The notes under the pieces: generated by a model
Databases searched by the model: none
The model's input: only the letters and a program-made list of their open reading frames with translations
Told to the model about the DNA's origin: nothing
Assembly: GCA_019417125.1 (NCBI GenBank)
Contig: DXVZ01000161.1
Span: 2,559-27,449, forward strand
DNA length: 24,891 bases
From: Phascolarctobacterium sp.
Lineage (GTDB): Bacteria; Bacillota; Negativicutes; Acidaminococcales; Acidaminococcaceae
Direction: 5' to 3'
Shown: in pieces, positions 13,195 through 21,002 of the stretch
How positions within the stretch are numbered: the first letter of the stretch is position 1
How the letters are laid out: each line of letters starts with the position of its first letter
Program-made: the position numbers and the translations under genes

Positions 13195-14223
13195 ATGGTA
13201 AAGAAAACAACGTTGTGGCTGCTTTCTGTAATGATGCTGGTTATGATGCTGGTTGCAGGCTGCGGCGGCGGTGAGGAAAAGAAAGAAGCTGGTAACGACA
13301 GCCAGAAGCTCATCGTTTACACTTCGATGAAAGAATCGCTGATTAAGGGCATTGTTGACGGCTTTAAAAAGGCTAACCCCGGTATTGACGTCGATTATCA
13401 GTCCGCAGGCGCAGGCAAGCTGATGGCTAAAATTGCCGCTGAACGCCAGAGCGGCAAAATTTTGGCGGACGTTATCTGGACGAGTGAAGTTCCTGACTTT
13501 TACAATATGAAAAACGAGGGCATTCTTTTAAATTATAAGAGCCCTGTTGAACCTGAAACCGTTAATCCGTTCAGCGATTACGACGGTTCTTTCCACGCAG
13601 CGCGCCTTGGCACGCTCGGCATTGTTATCAATACCGATAAAATTAAAACCGCTCCTACCCAGTGGTCCGATTTGATGAAACCAGATTTTAAAGACCGTTT
13701 CGGCATTGCTAACCCGGCACTTTCCGGCACTTCTTATATGAGCGTTGCGCTTTTGGAAAAACAGTTTGGCTGGAAATTCTTTGAAGATATTAAAGCCAAT
13801 GGCGGACGTATCGGCAAAGGCTCCGGACAGGTTATCGACGATACCGCTTCCGGCGAACTTTCCGCAGCTTTGGCTGTTGACTATATTACCAATGCTAAAA
13901 TCGAAAAAGGCGCGCATTTGCAGCTTTGCTATCCGCCCGAATTGCTCGTAGTTCCGAGCCCGGTTGCTATTTTTAAAGATACCACTAAAGCTGAAGCCGC
14001 TAAAAAATTTGTTGACTATCTGCTCGGCAAAGAAGCGCAGACCCTTGTTGCACAGCAGGGCACCATTCCTGTACGCGAAGATGTAGAAATTCCGGCTAAA
14101 TTCAATCTGCCTGCTCCGAGAGAAGCTTTGGAAAAATCCATTAAGATTGACTACATCGAAGCTATTAAAACCAAAGAAGATACCATTAAGAAATTCTCTG
14201 ACATTATGCAGATTAAACAGTAA
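13195..14223 (+). CDS. ABC importer substrate-binding lipoprotein (ferric iron or 2-aminoethylphosphonate type)
   Basis: This 342-residue extracytoplasmic binding protein has a lipoprotein signal peptide with lipobox LVAGC, lipid-modified at C23, followed by a Gly/Glu/Lys-rich linker and a family 1/6 solute-binding domain (about residues 35-340). Its features (KLIVYTSMKESL, then DVIWTSEVPDF, then GTLGIVINTDK) match the FbpA-like cluster that includes ferric-iron binders and the putative 2-aminoethylphosphonate binder. I see no tandem Tyr-Tyr as in classical FbpA, which argues mildly against iron. ATG 13195 follows GGGAGG. It leads a four-gene importer set, with a terminator hairpin after it. 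Confidence 0.85.
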   Translation: MVKKTTLWLLSVMMLVMMLVAGCGGGEEKKEAGNDSQKLIVYTSMKESLIKGIVDGFKKANPGIDVDYQSAGAGKLMAKIAAERQSGKILADVIWTSEVPDFYNMKNEGILLNYKSPVEPETVNPFSDYDGSFHAARLGTLGIVINTDKIKTAPTQWSDLMKPDFKDRFGIANPALSGTSYMSVALLEKQFGWKFFEDIKANGGRIGKGSGQVIDDTASGELSAALAVDYITNAKIEKGAHLQLCYPPELLVVPSPVAIFKDTTKAEAAKKFVDYLLGKEAQTLVAQQGTIPVREDVEIPAKFNLPAPREALEKSIKIDYIEAIKTKEDTIKKFSDIMQIKQ

Positions 14224-14261
14224 TTTTGCATAAGCAGGCTAATTAAATAATGGCTTGAACC

Positions 14262-14298
14262 AAGGCGGCGGAGCGGGGTTGCCCGTTTCGCCGTTTTT
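14262..14298 (+). terminator. Internal terminator between binding protein and ATPase genes
   Basis: A 12-bp stem with two G-U pairs (14266-14277 with 14282-14293), extendable to 16, has a GTTG loop and five T residues. No new promoter is evident before the ATPase, so this probably acts as a partial terminator that raises binding-protein output over the rest of the importer. Confidence 0.75.
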
Positions 14299-14327
14299 GC
14301 AGTTATAAATTTACAGGAGGTTGCCTT

Positions 14328-15422
14328 ATGGAAGATATTATTAAGGTTGAAGGCGTAGCCAAAGCCTATGGCAAGCACCAGGTGCATAAGGGGCTGGACC
14401 TTGCCATTAAAAGGGGCGAGTGTTTTACTCTGCTGGGACCTTCCGGCTGCGGCAAAACAGTTTTAATACGCCTGATTGCCGGGCACGAAGTGCCGGACGA
14501 GGGCCGCATTATTATTGACGATACCGTTGTTGCCGACAGCGCCAGCGGCGAATATATTCCGCCGGAAAGACGCGGTTTGGGCATTGTGTTTCAGGATTAC
14601 GCGGTATGGCCGCACATGACGGTGTATGACAACATTGCTTACCCGCTGAAAATGGAAAAACGCTCCAAAACGGAGATTGATAATTTGGTAATGAAGATGA
14701 TTGACATCGTCGGCATGAAAGGGCTGGATAAACGTTTGCCGTCTGAACTGAGCGGCGGTCAGCAGCAGCGCGTTGCCCTGGCGCGCGCATTGGTTGCGGA
14801 CCCATCGGTTATGCTGTTGGACGAACCGCTTTCCAACCTTGACGCTAATCTGCGCGAGGAAATGCGTTTTGAAATTAAAGCTTTGCAGCGCCAGTTTGGA
14901 ATTACGGTTATGTACGTAACGCACGACCAGGAGGTTGCGCTTGCTATCAGCGACCGCATTGCCATTATGGATAACAACGGCAATATCCGCCAGATTGGTA
15001 CGCCTTACGAAATTTTTGAAAAGCCTGCCGATTTGTTCATTTTTAAATTTATGGGCATTGCCAACTTCCTTGGCGTGCGTGCGGAAAACGGCGCTTATTA
15101 CGTTGGCAGCGGCAAGCAGCAGGTGCCTTGGCAGCAGCCTCAGGGCGATGTTAAAAACTGGGTTGCCGCGTTCCGCCCGTCGGACGTTATTATAAGCCGC
15201 GGCGGTGAAGGCTTAAAGGGTGTTATTAAGCGCGCTAATTTCCTGGGCGCAACGATGGACTATATGATTGAAATTGACGGCGAGCACCTGCGCACGGAAA
15301 TTGTAACGCACGAGGCAATTTCCGAAGGGCTGATGTTTAACGAGGGCGAAGAATGTGTTGTAAATTTCCGTGCCCTGCACTGGTTTGACGCGGCGCAGCT
15401 GAAGGAGGTGGAAGAATTATGA
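14328..15422 (+). CDS. ABC importer ATPase 1
   Basis: This 364-residue ATPase is of the PotA/FbpC/PhnT group. It has Walker A GPSGCGKT (37-44), a Q-loop around VFQDYAVWP (87-95), canonical signature LSGGQQQR (141-148), Walker B VMLLDE (161-166) and the H-loop His in YVTHD (H199). A C-terminal TOBE-like regulatory domain of about 120 residues follows residue 240. ATG 14328 follows AGGAGG. Its stop overlaps the permease start by four bases (ATGA), so the two are translationally coupled. The operon carries a second, different ATPase after the permease. Confidence 0.93.
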   Translation: MEDIIKVEGVAKAYGKHQVHKGLDLAIKRGECFTLLGPSGCGKTVLIRLIAGHEVPDEGRIIIDDTVVADSASGEYIPPERRGLGIVFQDYAVWPHMTVYDNIAYPLKMEKRSKTEIDNLVMKMIDIVGMKGLDKRLPSELSGGQQQRVALARALVADPSVMLLDEPLSNLDANLREEMRFEIKALQRQFGITVMYVTHDQEVALAISDRIAIMDNNGNIRQIGTPYEIFEKPADLFIFKFMGIANFLGVRAENGAYYVGSGKQQVPWQQPQGDVKNWVAAFRPSDVIISRGGEGLKGVIKRANFLGATMDYMIEIDGEHLRTEIVTHEAISEGLMFNEGEECVVNFRALHWFDAAQLKEVEEL

Positions 15423-17110
15423 GTACGATTAAAAAGGACAGCGGCTTCGGCGTAGCTCAGATAATTCTTTTAATTTCTATTGCCGTGCTGGTAATTTTTG
15501 TTGCCTGGCCTGTACTTTTAATTCTGTTTAACGCCTTTTTTGTTGACGGCACATTTAACAGCAGCGACTTTTATGCTGTACTTACCGAGCCCGAAACTTT
15601 CCAGGCGCTGAAAAATTCGCTGATTATCGCCAGCATGACGACTATCGGCAGTACTATTGTCGGCACGTTTTTTGCGTGGCTTGTAACACGCACCGACCTG
15701 CCGTACAAAACTTTTATGAAGAGCCTGTTCCTTGTGCCGTTTATGCTGCCGAGCTTTATCGGCGCGTTGGCGTGGAAGATGCTGCTTTCGCCGAACTCCG
15801 GTTACATTAACACCTTCTTTATGGAAACTTTCGGCCTTTCGGAACCTGTGTTTAATATTTACAGCTACTTCGGCATCAGCCTGGTAGAAGTAATGTACTT
15901 ATTCCCGTTTGTATTTATCCAGGTTTGCGGCGCGCTGGAACGCATGGACCCAACGCTTGAAGAATCGGCGCGTATTTCCGGCGCGGGGCTGTTTACCATT
16001 ACCCGCAAAATTACCATTCCGCTGGTACTGCCTTCCATTATGTCGGGCGCGCTGCTGATAATGCTGTATTCTATGGCGCATTTCGGCACTGTGGCGGTGT
16101 TGGGCATTGAACAGGGCATTTACAACATCCCGACGCTGATTTATGAAAAAATCCACCAGAGCGGCGGCAGCTTCGATTCTATCCGCACCGGTACCGTACT
16201 GGCAACCGTGTTGGTTGTAACGGCGGCGCTGATTATTTGGGCGCAGCAAAAAGTTTTAAGCCGCGGCCATTATCAGATTATCGGCGGCAAAAGCTTCCGC
16301 CCGATGGAACTGAAACTGCGCGGCCTGCGTTACCCGCTTCTTATTTTCTGCCTGGCGTACATCGGTTTTACCATTTTGCTGCCGACCGTAGTTATCTTCC
16401 TTGTTGGCGGCGTAAGCACTTACGGTTTGCCGCTGACGTGGGAAAACCTGTCGCTTGATAACTACAAATACATTTTGTTTGAATATGAAGTTACCAAGGA
16501 CGCTATCTTCAACAGCGTAACACTGGGCCTTGCGGCTGCGGTTATTACCATGTTTGCCGGCGTAATGATTTCTTACGTTATCGTTAAGATGAAAGTACGC
16601 GGCAAAGGCATCCTTGAATTCCTCGGCATGCTGCCGTTCTCCGTACCGGGCTCCGTTATCGCGCTGGGCGTAATACTCGCGTGGAGCGGCAAATTCGGCA
16701 TTAACCTGTACAATACGGTATGGATTATCCTCGTCGCCTATATTGCGCGCTATATGGCGTTCAGCTTAAAGGCTAACTCCGCCGCGCTGGAACAGGTGCA
16801 CGATTCTTTGATGGAAGCATCCCGCTCCTGCGGCGCTACCATGTGGCAGTCGCTGAAAGATATTGTTATTCCGCTGGTACGCCCGGGCATGATTAGCGCG
16901 TTCTTCTTAATCTTTTTGCCGGCGCTGCGCGAGCTGACCGTTTCTATCATGCTGTACGCGCCGACAACGAGAACTATCGGCGTTGCCATTTATACGCTGA
17001 ATGAGGATGGCGAAACCGTTATGAGTACCGCGCTGGCAGGCATCGCGCTGATTATTATCGTCTGCGGCCAGATGCTGATTAACCATTTTACCAAGAAAGT
17101 GAGTGAGTAA
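15419..17110 (+). CDS. ABC importer permease, two fused domains
   Basis: This 563-residue inner-membrane protein holds two binding-protein-dependent transport domains in one chain. Each half has its own EAA loop that docks an ATPase: EESARISGAG to IPLVLP (181-205) and MEASRSCGA to IPLVRPG (465-490). About twelve membrane segments are expected, with a hydrophilic junction near residues 278-305. This FbpB/PhnU2-like layout means the protein forms the whole channel alone. ATG 15419 overlaps the end of ATPase 1, and the ribosome site lies in that gene. The second ATPase starts five bases after its stop. Confidence 0.92.
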   Translation: MSTIKKDSGFGVAQIILLISIAVLVIFVAWPVLLILFNAFFVDGTFNSSDFYAVLTEPETFQALKNSLIIASMTTIGSTIVGTFFAWLVTRTDLPYKTFMKSLFLVPFMLPSFIGALAWKMLLSPNSGYINTFFMETFGLSEPVFNIYSYFGISLVEVMYLFPFVFIQVCGALERMDPTLEESARISGAGLFTITRKITIPLVLPSIMSGALLIMLYSMAHFGTVAVLGIEQGIYNIPTLIYEKIHQSGGSFDSIRTGTVLATVLVVTAALIIWAQQKVLSRGHYQIIGGKSFRPMELKLRGLRYPLLIFCLAYIGFTILLPTVVIFLVGGVSTYGLPLTWENLSLDNYKYILFEYEVTKDAIFNSVTLGLAAAVITMFAGVMISYVIVKMKVRGKGILEFLGMLPFSVPGSVIALGVILAWSGKFGINLYNTVWIILVAYIARYMAFSLKANSAALEQVHDSLMEASRSCGATMWQSLKDIVIPLVRPGMISAFFLIFLPALRELTVSIMLYAPTTRTIGVAIYTLNEDGETVMSTALAGIALIIIVCGQMLINHFTKKVSE

Positions 17111-17115
17111 CCGTC

Positions 17116-18186
17116 ATGTCTTATATACGCTTAGTTAACGTTACAAAACGCTTTGGCAATGTTACTGCCGTAGATAACCTGAACCTTGAAATCGGCAAAG
17201 GCGAGTGCTTCTCCATGCTTGGACCTTCCGGCTGCGGAAAAACTACTACCCTGCGTATGGTGGCAGGGTTTGAAGACCTTAGCGACGGCGAAGTATGGGT
17301 TGGCGACCGCTTGCTGTCGTCGCCTAAAAAGCACCACTACACACCGCCCGAAAACCGCAACTTCGGCATGGTTTTCCAGGCTTTTGCCGTATGGCCGCAC
17401 ATGAGTGTGTACGAAAACGTGGCTTTTCCGCTGCGCCTACGTAAGCTGCCAGCAGCAGAAATTGAGCGGCGCACCAAGGACGCGCTGACAGCAACCAACC
17501 TGTTAAAAGCAGCGCAGGAAAGCCCGGCGAGCCTTTCTGGCGGCGGCAAACAGCGTGTAGCATTGGCGCGCGCGCTTGCCATTAACCCGGACGTTATGCT
17601 GCTGGACGAGCCGCTTTCCAGCCTTGACCCGCATCTTCGTGAGGAAATGCGCTTTGAAATTAAAGATTTGCAGCGTAAGTACGGTTTTTCTATTATCTAT
17701 GTTACGCACGACCAGTCGGAAGCAATGGCGCTGTCGGACCGCATTTTGGTTATGAAGCTGGGCGTAATGCAGCAGATTGATACGCCGCTGAATGTTTACA
17801 ACCACCCGGCGAATAAATTTGTGTTCAGCTTCATCGGCGTATCCAGCTTTACCGATGTGGTATGGCAGAACGGGGCAGCCTTTATAAAGGGCGATAACCG
17901 CCCGCTGCCGCAGGGGCTTGTGGTGCCGGAACGCATGCAGGGCGAAGCTGTGTTTAACCTTGCCAGCCGCCCGACGGAAATACGCTTTACCAATGAAAAC
18001 GACATCAACGCCGTGCGCGGCGTGGTAATGCGTAAAGCTTACCTCGGCGAGATTATCGACTACCTCGTTAAAATAGGTGACCAGGAAGTGCGCGTGCAGA
18101 TTGGCCGCCGCGACCCCGGACCGGAAACCGGCGAAGTATGCTATCTGCATTTTATCCGTCCGTTCTGGTATAAGGTTGATGAATAA
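17116..18186 (+). CDS. ABC importer ATPase 2
   Basis: This 356-residue ATPase is related to but distinct from the one at 14328. It has Walker A GPSGCGKT (36-43), VFQAFAVWP Q-loop region (87-95), Walker B VMLLDE (160-165), H-loop H199, and a C-terminal TOBE-like domain. The signature reads LSGGGKQR (140-147), with Gly where LSGGQ has Gln. Because the fused permease offers two unlike docking sites, the two ATPases could form a heterodimer; alternatively they may be interchangeable or serve different transporters. The ribosome site before ATG 17116 is weak, suggesting coupling to the permease five bases upstream. A strong terminator ends the operon. Confidence 0.92.
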   Translation: MSYIRLVNVTKRFGNVTAVDNLNLEIGKGECFSMLGPSGCGKTTTLRMVAGFEDLSDGEVWVGDRLLSSPKKHHYTPPENRNFGMVFQAFAVWPHMSVYENVAFPLRLRKLPAAEIERRTKDALTATNLLKAAQESPASLSGGGKQRVALARALAINPDVMLLDEPLSSLDPHLREEMRFEIKDLQRKYGFSIIYVTHDQSEAMALSDRILVMKLGVMQQIDTPLNVYNHPANKFVFSFIGVSSFTDVVWQNGAAFIKGDNRPLPQGLVVPERMQGEAVFNLASRPTEIRFTNENDINAVRGVVMRKAYLGEIIDYLVKIGDQEVRVQIGRRDPGPETGEVCYLHFIRPFWYKVDE

Positions 18187-18217
18187 ATAGTATAACAAGA
18201 AAGAATAACTACAATAG

Positions 18218-18254
18218 AAAACAGGCATACCAAAATTGGTATGCCTGTTTTTTT
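18218..18254 (+). terminator. Terminator between convergent genes, probably bidirectional
   Basis: A perfect 15-bp stem (18218-18232 with 18237-18251) with a 4-base loop has A residues before and T residues after. It lies between the ABC operon and the convergent minus-strand lysR gene and could serve both. Confidence 0.88.
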
Positions 18255-18326
18255 ATGCTAAAGTATATTAATAATATAATGATTTTTAATATTTGCTATT
18301 TTATAGTTTTTATGAATAAATCATTG

Positions 18327-19223
18327 TTAAAAAACGGTTTGGTCAACGGCAAAATTAATAAACGATTTTGTTACGGCAGAAAGATTAGCGTCTTTTAAAG
18401 TAACAAACGAGCGTTGGGCAACAGTATTTACACCCGTTATCGGGCGGCAAATCATCGTCGGTGTAAGTTCAAGCTTTTTAAAAGAATCTGTGGTTACCAG
18501 CCCGATAGCCTTGCCCATGCGCGCCCACATAAGCGTAGTGGTGCGCGAGGCGTTGATGCTTAAAATTTTAGGCTCAAAACCTGCTTCGTTAAACATCTGT
18601 TCCACACGCTCTTTAAAACCGTGCGAAATGCTTAGCGGTATATCTTTTAATTGCTGAATGGAAATTGACTCTACATCCTGCGAAAGCCAGGGGTTCTTTT
18701 TATGGTAAACTGCCATAAAGTTTTCTTCTATGCCGCCAAAAGAGCGGAAAATAGGATTGATATGAATAGGCGTGCGGATAAAGGCAACTTCGATAATGCC
18801 CTTGCGCAATAAATCCATCAGACGGTCCGAAGCGTCTTCGCGGATGTCGTAAGTAATCTGCGGATATAAATCCGAAAAATCTTTAAATAAATCTTCAATA
18901 TACCAATCCGGGTAAGAGATAGTGATGCCTATTTTCAGCTTGCCGCGGTTACCTATGATGCTGGTGTGTATTTCATCGTGACAAAGGTTATTAAGTTCGC
19001 AGATAAGTTTGGCTTTTTGATAAAAAATTTCACCTGCGGTTGTTAGTTCTACGTTTCTGGCATTCCTTTTTAGCAAAGGAGTGCCAAATTCATTTTCGAG
19101 GTTTTTAATTTGCTTGCTCAGTGAAGGCTGGGCGATAAGCAGTGCTTTAGCAGCGGTTGAAATGTTGCCCAGGTCGGCGATTTTAATAAAATTTCTATAA
19201 TGTTCAATGTTAATTTTAATCAA
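18327..19223 (-). CDS. LysR-family transcriptional regulator 3 (divergent from the propionate operon)
   Basis: This is a LysR-type regulator of 298 residues counted from TTG 19223, with winged helix-turn-helix at about residues 6-65 (STAAKALLIAQPSLSKQIKNLE) and a co-inducer domain from about residue 95. It is only distantly like the two porin-linked regulators. The start is uncertain. AGAGGAG (19230-19224) abuts TTG 19223 with no gap, whereas codon 4, ATT at 19214, lies nine bases away and would give the usual LysR opening (N-I-E-H-Y). Either a poorly spaced TTG or a rare ATT start is used. Its divergent position makes it the obvious candidate regulator of the CoA-transferase/mutase operon, with succinate or a CoA-derived metabolite as a possible signal. 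Confidence 0.88.
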   Translation of the reverse strand: MIKINIEHYRNFIKIADLGNISTAAKALLIAQPSLSKQIKNLENEFGTPLLKRNARNVELTTAGEIFYQKAKLICELNNLCHDEIHTSIIGNRGKLKIGITISYPDWYIEDLFKDFSDLYPQITYDIREDASDRLMDLLRKGIIEVAFIRTPIHINPIFRSFGGIEENFMAVYHKKNPWLSQDVESISIQQLKDIPLSISHGFKERVEQMFNEAGFEPKILSINASRTTTLMWARMGKAIGLVTTDSFKKLELTPTMICRPITGVNTVAQRSFVTLKDANLSAVTKSFINFAVDQTVF

Positions 19224-19266
19224 CTCCTCTCTAATGAATAGCTAAAAGCTATAATAGTAATGAAAA

Positions 19267-19307
19267 TTTGATATTTTTATTATACATCAAAAAATGCTAT
19301 ATTACAA
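19267..19307 (-). promoter_or_regulatory. Promoter of lysR3 with overlapping dyad
   Basis: On the minus strand TTGTAA (19307-19302), 17-base spacer and TATAAT (19284-19279) form a strong promoter. TTTGAT (19267-19272) and ATCAAA (19286-19291) make a 6-bp inverted repeat bracketing the -10 box, a likely autoregulatory site. Confidence 0.7.
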
Positions 19308-19317
19308 GTAAGCCAAC

Positions 19318-19432
19318 GGCAGCCCTTAAAATAGATGTAAAAATATTGCTGCATGCGATTTTATAAAATTTTATAAAAGCTGCTTACACTTTTTAACGCA
19401 GAGGCAATAAAAATCTATTTTAAGGGACTGCC
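19318..19432 (+). promoter_or_regulatory. Long inverted repeat ahead of the CoA-transferase gene
   Basis: GGCAGCCCTTAAAATAGAT (19318-19336) is the inverted copy of 19413-19432, matching over 19 bases with one extra base in the right arm. The arms are 76 bases apart and enclose AT-rich sequence with TTTTATAAAA repeats. As RNA it would make a long stem ending about 20 bases before the ribosome site; as DNA it could be a pair of operator sites. No clear plus-strand promoter or cobalamin riboswitch was found here. Confidence 0.6.
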
Positions 19433-19460
19433 CAAAAGTTAGTAGTGTGGAGGGATGAAA

Positions 19461-20978
19461 ATGCTGGACAAGACAAGGCTTAGAAATCCTAAGCTGTTTG
19501 ACAAAATCGTTACGCCGGAAGAAGCCGCCGCCATGATTAAAGATGGCATGAACGTTGGCACAAGCGGATTTACGCCTTCCGGGTATCCGAAAGAGACGAC
19601 TAAAGCTTTAGCCAGACAGATTAAGGCCGGTAAAAAATGCCGTATCAATCTGTGGACAGGCGCTTCTGTTGGACCGGAAATTGAAGAAGAACTGGCTGCT
19701 GTTGACGGAATCGCCAGCCGCGTACCTTATTACGCTTATTCTAACCGTTCAATGCAAAAAGGCATTAACGATCAGACCATAAAATATATTGACATTCATC
19801 TGAGCCAGTTTGGGCAGATGGTTAATTACGGCTTTTTCGGCGATGTTGACGTTGCGATTGTCGAAGCAGTTGCCATTACGGAAGACGGCAACCTGATTTT
19901 AGGGCCGGGCGTTGGCAATACGCCGATATTTGTAAAACACGCTAAAAAAGTAATTGTTGAAGTTAATACCGCTCAGCCGCTGGAACTGGAAGGCATGCAC
20001 GATATTTACATTCAGCCAAAACCGCCGTTTAGGCGCGAAATTCCAATTTACCACGCAGGCGACCGCGTTGGTACTCCTTATGTAGAATGCGGGCTTGATA
20101 AAATTACCTGCATTGTAGAATCCAACATTCCGGACCATGTAAGAAATCTTTCCGCTCCGGAAGGCGCGACTATTAAAATTGCCGAGAACCTGATTGACTT
20201 TTTGGAAACTGAACAAAAACGCGGACTTATTCCTAAAGAAATGCTGCCGATGCAGTCCGGCGTAGGCAGTATTGCCAATGCAGTTCTTCATGGTTTTAAA
20301 AATTCTAAATTTGAAAATCTGGAACTTTATTCCGAAATTTTGCAGGATGCGGTATTTGACCTGATTGAATGCGGCAAAGTTAAATTTGCATCCGGCTGCG
20401 CGTTTACGCCGTCGCCGTATGTACTTGCCAAATTTAAGGAAAATCCTGATTTATATACCCGTTCTATTGTTTTAAGGCCGCTTGATATCAGCAACCATCC
20501 TGAAATTATCAGACGCCTTGGCGTAATCGCACTTAACACTCCGGCTGAATTTGATATTTACGGCCATGCAAACTCCAGCCACGTTATGGGCACTAAGATT
20601 TTAAACGGCATCGGCGGCAGCGGCGACTATATGCGCAACGGTTATATTTCCATCTTCTCTACGGAATCTACTGCCAAAGGCGGAGATATTTCGAGAATTG
20701 TACCGTTTGTAACTCACGCCGACCATACCGAACACGATACGATGGTATTTATTACCGAGCAGGGCGTTGCCGATATCCGTGGGCTGGGACCTGTTGAAAG
20801 AGCAAAACTCATTATCAACAAATGCGCTCATCCGGATTACAGGCCGATGCTTATGGAATATCTTGAAGTATCGCAGAAAAAACATATGGGCCATATTCCG
20901 CATGATTTGGAACAGGCGTTCAAAATGCATCTTGACTGCATGAAAACAGGCAGTATGCGCAATACACATTTTAAATAA
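19461..20978 (+). CDS. Class I CoA-transferase, acetyl-CoA hydrolase/transferase family (probable propionyl-CoA:succinate CoA-transferase)
   Basis: This 505-residue cytoplasmic enzyme is of the Cat1/AarC/ScpC group, which moves CoA between short acyl-CoAs and succinate through a glutamyl-CoA thioester. The likely catalytic Glu is E292 in YSEILQD; the QSGVGSIANAVLHGF stretch (265-279) and the GGSGDYMRNGYISIFSTES region are family hallmarks. I set the start at ATG 19461, seven bases after GGAGG; ATG 19455 directly abuts the ribosome site. Leading an operon with both mutase subunits and the epimerase, it most likely makes succinyl-CoA from succinate with propionyl-CoA as donor, closing the succinate-to-propionate cycle. 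Acetyl-CoA as donor cannot be excluded. Confidence 0.9.
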   Translation: MLDKTRLRNPKLFDKIVTPEEAAAMIKDGMNVGTSGFTPSGYPKETTKALARQIKAGKKCRINLWTGASVGPEIEEELAAVDGIASRVPYYAYSNRSMQKGINDQTIKYIDIHLSQFGQMVNYGFFGDVDVAIVEAVAITEDGNLILGPGVGNTPIFVKHAKKVIVEVNTAQPLELEGMHDIYIQPKPPFRREIPIYHAGDRVGTPYVECGLDKITCIVESNIPDHVRNLSAPEGATIKIAENLIDFLETEQKRGLIPKEMLPMQSGVGSIANAVLHGFKNSKFENLELYSEILQDAVFDLIECGKVKFASGCAFTPSPYVLAKFKENPDLYTRSIVLRPLDISNHPEIIRRLGVIALNTPAEFDIYGHANSSHVMGTKILNGIGGSGDYMRNGYISIFSTESTAKGGDISRIVPFVTHADHTEHDTMVFITEQGVADIRGLGPVERAKLIINKCAHPDYRPMLMEYLEVSQKKHMGHIPHDLEQAFKMHLDCMKTGSMRNTHFK

Positions 20979-21002
20979 CAAAATGTAAAGGAGAGAGAAA
21001 AA

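Noticed and set aside
19224..19460. Cobalamin riboswitch ahead of the B12-dependent mutase operon
   Set aside because: No B12-box-like core was found on the plus strand; only an inverted repeat and AT-rich repeats are present.
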